In this document: one piece after another, positions 57,701 to 64,000 of the stretch
Position numbering within the stretch: the stretch's first letter is position 1
How the letters are laid out: each line of letters begins with the position of its first letter
DNA from: Bryopsis sp. KO-2023
Taxonomy: Eukaryota; Chlorophyta; Ulvophyceae; Bryopsidales; Bryopsidaceae
Reading direction: 5' to 3'
Assembly (NCBI GenBank): GCA_030272585.1
Contig: BSYQ01000002.1
Span: 1,860,001 to 1,924,000 of the forward strand
Length of the DNA stretch: 64,000 bases
The notes under the pieces: model-generated
Database searches by the model: none
Told to the model about the DNA's origin: nothing
Seen by the model: only the letters and a program-made list of their open reading frames with translations
Program-made: the position numbers and the translations under genes

Positions 57701-59819
57701 CACATTGTTCGTTATTCGCCTTTTTGAAGGTCGTTGTAAGAGTTGTAACGTCACAACAACCCCTAAAACAAACCAGTCTGTTGCTTGCCAATGAGGAAAG
57801 GGAGAAAAAGACTCAGAGAACAGGGTGGTGTTGTAGCACAAAAGTATTACAGGAAAAAGGCCAAGATTCAACGACAAGCATCACTCTATTCTCCCATTTT
57901 GTGTTCAGTTGAATGGGGCACTATTTTTGATGCAATGAGCTTTTGCCAGTAGAAACTACAATTTCTCCACCAGAAAACGCCATATCTTTTTAAAAGTCGT
58001 CGCCGTAGTGTCTGGTTGGAGGAAGCCAGAGAACGATTGATATGAACATGCACCACCGTCCCCAGGGGGAGCCAGTCTTCCCCTTCCTGCCCGCAATTTG
58101 AACACGAACCAGATGGAACAACCTTGTTTTCCCTCCTGTTCAGCCCCTGCTGCCTTCCCAAGCGTAGACAGATTCCTTATGATTCCTTCCAGGACAACAC
58201 TGAACCTCTCATCGACCCGAGTGACGCTTCGGGACGACTTTCCCATGTGAGCGGGGGTTGAGTCAGCGCCATAACCCAGATCGCACGCGATCATGCGTGT
58301 TCACAACATCGTGCCACGCTGTTTTCTTGTTGCGAAGGCGAAGGCCTCCTCACGAACACTTCAGCGACGGAAAGCAGAGCCTCTGTTTTGATCCAAATAG
58401 TTTCTTATCTCTGTCTCTCTACAAGTGGCCTGATGTTGGGGAAATCTTGGAGGAAAGGCAAAAAGTGCGTTTCGGATATTCTAGGAAAAACATTACTGGA
58501 CGGCTTGACGTGTTCTGAAAAAAGGGGCCCGGGCCCCCCCCCCCCCCCCCTTTTTTTTTTACTTTCTTTTCAAGATGGAGAGGCACAGAGTCTCCAAATA
58601 TTATACTCTTCTTGTTGTTGTTGTTTTTTTTTTTAACATTAGGTTTTTTCCAAAAGGAAAAGCAAAAGAAATAAAGGGCTACTCAACAATAAATGTTCGC
58701 ATTGTTTTGAGTGGGGAACACACCTTATGTCTTGTGCAACAAATGCTTTGAATAGCACAAAATACATTTGAAGAAGAGGACAACTCGCAGGATGTTTTCT
58801 CTTCTTGATTCTTGTTTGTGTTTGCAGAAGAGGGGCATTCAAAAGTGGAAACCGTTTTTTGTAAAGGAAAAACAAGCTTAAGTATAACAAATATATTTCT
58901 TCAAAGGTAATTTGGTCACACTGGATTGATAGGCTTTGTGAGGAGTGGAGTCATATTGCACTAGTGGCACCAGTTTTCCGAGGTTTGTTATTGTCCAAAA
59001 CATTTTACATCAGATTGCCTGGTTCTGCACAATTCCGTGGACTGTTATGGGATTTGTTGCGACCCTGTCCTAATTGCCAGACCTTTCTGCTTGTTCCAGG
59101 ATGCTGGAAGGTGGTAATCGTAAAAATGAAGAAAGCACCATCGAGGAATCAATAAAATCACACCAAGGTGTACAATGAACAAACAAATAAGTACAGAAAC
59201 ACACATGATACCCTTGAGATTGTCTCTTTGTTTGATTTTCACTACATGAAAATGGTGAGCTCACTTCGACATGGATGATGTGTACACTGATCCCCAGGGA
59301 TTGCTGGATATTGATCGGTCAATATGGTGGATAGAATCATGCAATTGATTGATCCACTGTATTGAACTTTCAATGTTGTTTTCAGGGAATTACAATGATT
59401 GGTTTGATTTGAAGAATACTGGTGAAACCATTCTATATTGAGAACTTTGTGAACTCAGTGTACAGATGCGTAGACAAAATACAGTGTCTCTTTTAATCAA
59501 AAATATCTGTACAATAATCTGTACAATCACAAAATGTCATCTCCCGCCCACTACATGGAATTGAACTAGTCCTCTCAAGACACATAGTACCCACTTGTTT
59601 CTCTGGTCAAGTTTTTTCCCTTCATGTTGCCAAGAAAAGGGAAATTTAAATTACAGGGGCAAATCTCTCGTCCCCTGAAGAACCCTGTGCCCAGCACAAG
59701 TATACAAATTGCTCTTTACTGATTGGCTATTTAATTCAGCCAACTGTCCAGAAAATGCTGCAACACTGAAACAGGTGAAATAGTGATTATTTTTATAAGG
59801 AGCCGATTCAGCTTGAGGA
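57701..59819. other. Intergenic region between SnRK2 and the WNK-like gene
   Basis: An open frame on the minus strand (58294-57956, 112 codons) has no domain I recognise and no obvious splice partners. A C17-T10 homopolymer junction sits at 58534-58560. The last kilobase before 59820 is the likely promoter and leader of the WNK-like gene. I see nothing else. Confidence 0.45.
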
Positions 59820-62620
59820 ATGACATCATTAGATGTGAATCAACTCGAGGAGGGTACAAGTGTTGAAAGATTCGACACAACAGTCAAACCAGAAAAAGAA
59901 TTTCACTGTGGATCGGTTTCAAGTTTCTAGGGGCCAGAGAGATTGCAGACGAAGAATGTGATAAGGCCAATGATCTGGCCCCCGGTGCATTTGCAGGTTC
60001 CAATACTCTTGAAGGTGAGGAAACTGTGGATCCAGAATTGGTACAGATACTCTGTTCACACCATTTTGGAGAGGGTTTTTTTTGCGACTGTCAACTTGTG
60101 TATGACATCATCCTTACAGACTGGTAGCTAGCAGGTAATTAAATTCAACTGAAGATCACAGGATACTTTACTGGCTGACGAAATGGCCCTTAATTTGGCA
60201 CATGCGCCAAACCTTTCCAAAGTGCTTTTCTCTCTCTGATATGTATGTTTTTGTGTGTCGAGTTCCTACTGCACTGGTGGCATGACAGTGTACGAAATTG
60301 TGCTGCACCAATGAATCTATAATTTTTACTACACAAGAACCCTGTCAATTATTCTGTCTTTGAATGCAGAAGATTCCCTTGAACCAGAAAGTTATGAAAG
60401 CTCTTCTGAATGTCGAGTCGGGCCAACAGTGGAAGACGAAGAAGTTGTTGAAAGAGATGCTATTGGGCGATTTCACAGGTAAATATTGTGGTCTGTGTCA
60501 AGCAGAACAATTGAGCTTCATTTTCCAGTCCAAGGTTCATGCTCTCAAACCCTCAAGATAGTGGATAGTTGTTCAGATGGGATTTGTTTCAAAACCGTTG
60601 GCCCAGATGCAATGATGACCAAGAGTTGATGGAATTGAACCTTCAAATGATCCACTTCGTCAAGGTATACCCAGTGTCATATTTTTGTTTGTCTTGGGTT
60701 TGGGCTTCTTTCCAGGTATGATGAACGAGTTGGCCAAGGACGGTTCAAGGCTGTTTACAAAGCATACGACACTGAAAATGGAGTGGATGTGGCCTGGTGC
60801 AAGGTGGCGGATATTTCTGTTTGTCTTGAGAAATTTTACTTTTGTTTTCCAGTTTAATGTCAGAATGTGATTGAACGAAAATGGAAACGAAACATCCCAA
60901 GTCTAGTCAATGAAATCGCCCTATACGGATATTAAGATGTCACTGTAGTTTTGATCTTGTCTTAACACCTGATGCTAAATAATGGAGACGTGAGCAGAGG
61001 ATCCAGGTCTGGAACCCCCCCTTTTTTGGACAGTTTGCGCTCTCAGTGGGCAGTTGCATTCAGAAATGAGCTACTGTGTACTGATGATAGGAACATGAGG
61101 GCGAACTCTGCATATACTTTTTCTCTTTTGTTCCCTTTGTGCACTGCTGGGATAGGCATACAAATACAAACACAAGGTATCCAGTATATGATGTTCACCT
61201 TTTGATTGTTTTGGGTCTCTTGGTGTGGCAATTAGGTGGGTACCCAAGAGAACAAACTCACAAGTGTACAATTGGAACAACTATACGAAGAAATGTGTAA
61301 GGGATTGACTTTGGACCACCCGAACATAATCCGCTGCCTGAAATGTTGGGAAAATGAGGATAAGGATTACATAAACCTTGTCACAGAACTGTTTGCTTCT
61401 GGTACATTGCGGGAATTTCGGCAGCATTACAAACAGTTGGAACTGAAGGCATTGAGACGGTATGTTGGAAGGCAAGTGTATGGGTGGAATAGTGGTTCAA
61501 TGTAGAGTGAATTAGTTTTTTTCTTGTTCTCTCTCTCCATCATGCGCTTTGTTAGCGAGGGCAAAGCAAATCCCCGGTTACATTGAACGCTTGATAAATG
61601 GAACCTGGGTGTAGTGTGCGAACTTCTTCCACATCAAGCAATCCTCTAAGCATGGGCTGACTATATTTTGTTGTGCATATGTTAAAAAAAGGTACGGACG
61701 GCAGATTCTTGATGGTTTGGTGTACTTGCATGGCTTAGACCCTCCTGTTTTTCATGGTGATCTGAGATTAGACAAGATTTATGTGAACGGCTTCAACGGC
61801 GAGGCCAAGATTGGCGATTTGGGTTTGGCTACCCTTCTGGCGAAGAGATATGTGGAGGGGAAAACGGAGGAGCTCAAATGTGCCCCTATTGACATCTATG
61901 CTTTTGGATTGTGCATGCTGGAATTGATCACCACAGTCCCTGTTGATCGCTCCTTGTCTAAAATTGAGTCTTGGAGGCTGCTACGAAAAGTGAGGGATGA
62001 TTCAGCAAGAAAAATGATCAGTCAATGCCTTGGCCCCGTAGATTCCAGACCCAGCCCAAGCCAATTACTGAAGAATGATTTCTTCACCAAGAGGCTGCTT
62101 TCACCGGTTTCAGCCGCGAGCAATTTGCCCCCAATGCCTTCTGATGACATGCTGAACTCACAGTGGCCTATCAAGGTGATTGATTTTCGCCTTCTTATTT
62201 TTGCTGTCCAGTTAACACATCTCCTCAGAAAGAAGATATGTATCATAGTGGATTATGATATGTGCATGTGTTTCAGTCCAGAACGGGTACTCTGATATGT
62301 GTAACATCTTCCGAATTTTTTCCTGATGTTAGGTTCGAGGAGAGGATTGGAATTTTTTGTTGGAGGGTTTTGAGTCGGACACTGCTGATGGAAACCTCAG
62401 AATCAAGTTGGTAATGTCCAAGGAAGACGACCCTGATGAAGAAACGAAGTTGAACTTTGATTATGATATGGAACAAGACACTCCCGAGAAAGTGGCTGCA
62501 GAAATCGCTGATTCTTTCGCAATGACCGCCACAGATAGAGAAATATGTTGCTCTGCCTTGAGAGAATCGCTGGCAGTGGTGACCAATGACCACCATTGCT
62601 GTGAGAGTGATTCAGCCTGA
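59820..62620 (+). CDS. WNK-family kinase homologue, probable pseudokinase
   Basis: Seven exons: 59820-59853, 59931-60014, 60370-60478, 60716-60803, 61236-61459, 61692-62175, 62333-62620 (1311 nt, 436 residues; phases fit throughout). An acidic N-terminus is followed by RYDERVGQGRFKAVYKAYD (76-94) and VAWC (101-104). Lys87 is in strand 2 and Cys104 replaces the usual strand-3 lysine, the WNK hallmark. The catalytic loop reads HGDLRLDKI (201-209). Asp203 is kept, but the HRD Arg is Gly, DLK is DLR, and the metal-binding Asn is Lys208. DLG is at 222-224. The activation segment is about 11 residues shorter than in WNK1 and lacks GTPEFMAPE: DLG runs within 25 residues to APIDIYAFG. Residues 342-436 contain LRIKLVMSK, LNFDYDMEQDTPEKVAAEI and TATDREICCSALRE, matching the OSR1-C-like domain of WNKs. 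It probably scaffolds or allosterically regulates rather than phosphorylates. The first two exons rest on splice motifs and phase only. Confidence 0.85.
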
Positions 62621-63374
62621 GGGTATTGCGCACTACAGTTTTGTAATTCAGGAATTTGGGCTTGTCGAGGATGATGAGACTCAATGTTTTGTGGATGGTG
62701 CTCGTCAGCAGCTTGGGTTGCGCACACCAGGATTTTTTGCATTTTCAGGATTCCAGCGAGAAAGTGGTTGCTGCAGTGATCATCCCTGTAGTTTGCCATC
62801 GTGCTGACCTTCATGATTGTAGGGTGGCAAACCCTAGTTTTGTTGCACAAAAAAGGGGGGGGAAAGGTTGGACTGCTTGTCAATGTGTCCAATTCTTATG
62901 TGAATATTTTACACAGCCTATGATCGCCCTGGACATTGCACTTAACCCTGAAACAAAAGACGATGTGTATATATATATAAATCGTTCAACCAAACTTGAT
63001 GCGGAAGTTCTTACCCATTGCAACAAGCTCTCCGCTGCTTGTTTCATCATTCTTTTTTGAAAAAAACAAATTAATAATCAACTGTCTAGAAAAGAGTGTC
63101 CAGAGTTGCAAATTTGTCTGGGGGGGGTGATGACTAGTGAGATGATTACATGAGGTGAACCCCGCCATTTATCCAGAGAACTTGCACTGTCGTACCAAAC
63201 GAACAACACAGCCTGGAGGACCAGGCAAGCGTCAAATCCGATGTGAAAACGTTGTGTTGATTATTGAACGCTCCTTGCCGCTTTGTGGTCCTGTGGTCAA
63301 CCGCTGCGGTCGGAGAGACAATCCTTGGGTGCTGTGTCACTGACGTACTTGTTGCGTCAAAAACGGACAGATAG
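62621..63374. other. Between WNK-like gene and second SnRK2
   Basis: Possible further 3' exons of the WNK-like gene: a CACTACAG at about 62634 precedes a frame reading FVIQEFGLVEDDETQ. I could not join it in phase without skipping the in-frame stop at 62618. The rest is 3' flank and the presumed promoter of the downstream SnRK2. Confidence 0.4.
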
Positions 63375-63830
63375 ATGGCAGAATTCAGCACCGACAAGTA
63401 TGAACACGTGAGTCGACACCCTTCACGAACCTGAGGAGTTTTCTTTTTGGTACAGCACCCAACAAGACATGTTCTTTTTTTGTTAACCAGATAAGGGACT
63501 TGGGGTCGGGCAATTTCGGCACTGCAAGGTTGATGCGTAGTCGAGAAAGCGGAGAGCTTGTTGCTGTGAAGTTCATCGAACGTGGTGAAAAAGTGAGACT
63601 TATGTTTGAATACTGTCATTTTACCTTGAGGCACTACTCAGTATCTGTAGTTGGGTATTCCAATAACCAATTCCATTTTCTGTGAAGATGATCTATGCCA
63701 TGCAATTCTACAAGGTAGAGCAAGGTTGTTTTAATTAATTTGATTTCTTGTGCAGATTGATAAGAATGTTGAAAGGGAAATAATAAATCACCGGATGCTC
63801 TGCCATCCCAACATTATAGCTTTCAGAGAG
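63375..63830 (+). CDS. SnRK2-type kinase, second copy (5' part only)
   Basis: Three exons are inside the window: 63375-63407, 63491-63592 and 63756-63830, all phase 0. The gene continues past the window edge. The start is [11 protein letters not shown], then [13 protein letters not shown] (P-loop), VAVKFIERG with the catalytic Lys, and [17 protein letters not shown]. The 102- and 75-nt exons match those of the minus-strand SnRK2 at 53881-56657 in length and, nearly, in sequence. The two are therefore paralogues, arranged back to back with the WNK-like gene between them. Confidence 0.9.
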
Positions 63831-64000
63831 GTATGATGGGGTAATGCCTTGGAAATTTAGTTGCATTTCGTTTTGTCCATCTAAAAAGAATTCACAAGTC
63901 TCAGTGGGACCGAAATTTCGTGCACTGCAGATACGCTGTATTATTGCTTTGTAACCTCTACTGATTAGGCCAAGCAAACACCTGGTAGATTCAGGCAGTT

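Noticed and set aside
57956-58294. 112-codon minus-strand frame between SnRK2 and the WNK-like gene
   Set aside because: No domain, no paralogue and no clear start or splice context could be seen.

Overview
The window is nuclear DNA of an intron-rich eukaryote. Its gene content points to the green lineage, most likely a streptophyte or other green alga. It holds two SnRK2-type kinases whose exon lengths match those I recall for land-plant SnRK2 genes, a CCR4 deadenylase with the plant-type N-terminal zinc region, a WNK-family kinase, two Pro/Gly-rich secreted extracellular-matrix proteins, and a short interstitial run of the plant telomere repeat TTTAGGG. I cannot name the species. All exon models are read by eye from splice motifs, reading phase and protein family resemblance.

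Layout: 1-5.97 kb has no gene I can support, but carries a dense cluster of perfect palindromes. 5.97-8.31 kb (+) is a secreted cysteine-rich, collagen-like protein in six exons, all joined by phase-1 introns. 8.3-27 kb is an AT-rich, homopolymer-rich expanse with tandem duplications of about 1.9 kb. Within it lie small, GC-richer islands that read as exons of an unrecognised minus-strand gene (about 13.7-18.4 kb). 26.99-37.63 kb (+) is a roughly 20-exon gene for a secreted modular protein of about 1357 residues: signal peptide, duplicated 29-35-residue modules, an Arg-Thr-Asp repeat exon, a 1.9 kb Pro-rich exon and two copies of a cysteine domain.

The second half is gene-dense. 39.49-40.73 kb (-) is a membrane-anchored P-loop GTPase resembling the immunity-related GTPases (IRG). 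43.6-46.0 kb (+) is an intronless EF-hand NADPH oxidase of NOX5 type. 47.7-51.0 kb (+) is the CCR4 deadenylase. 51.5-52.7 kb is a terminal-repeat retrotransposon in miniature (TRIM) with identical LTRs and a perfect target duplication. 53.9-56.7 kb (-) is a complete SnRK2. 56.9-57.7 kb is an inverted-repeat DNA element in that gene's upstream region. 59.8-62.6 kb (+) is a WNK-family gene whose kinase domain lacks key residues, so it is probably a pseudokinase. 63.4 kb to the end (+) is the start of a second SnRK2.

Functionally, the right half groups stress and signalling genes (ROS production, osmotic-stress kinases, ion/osmotic WNK-type kinase, mRNA decay, an IRG-like GTPase). The left half is devoted to extracellular-matrix proteins built by exon duplication. 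Whether this grouping means anything is inference.
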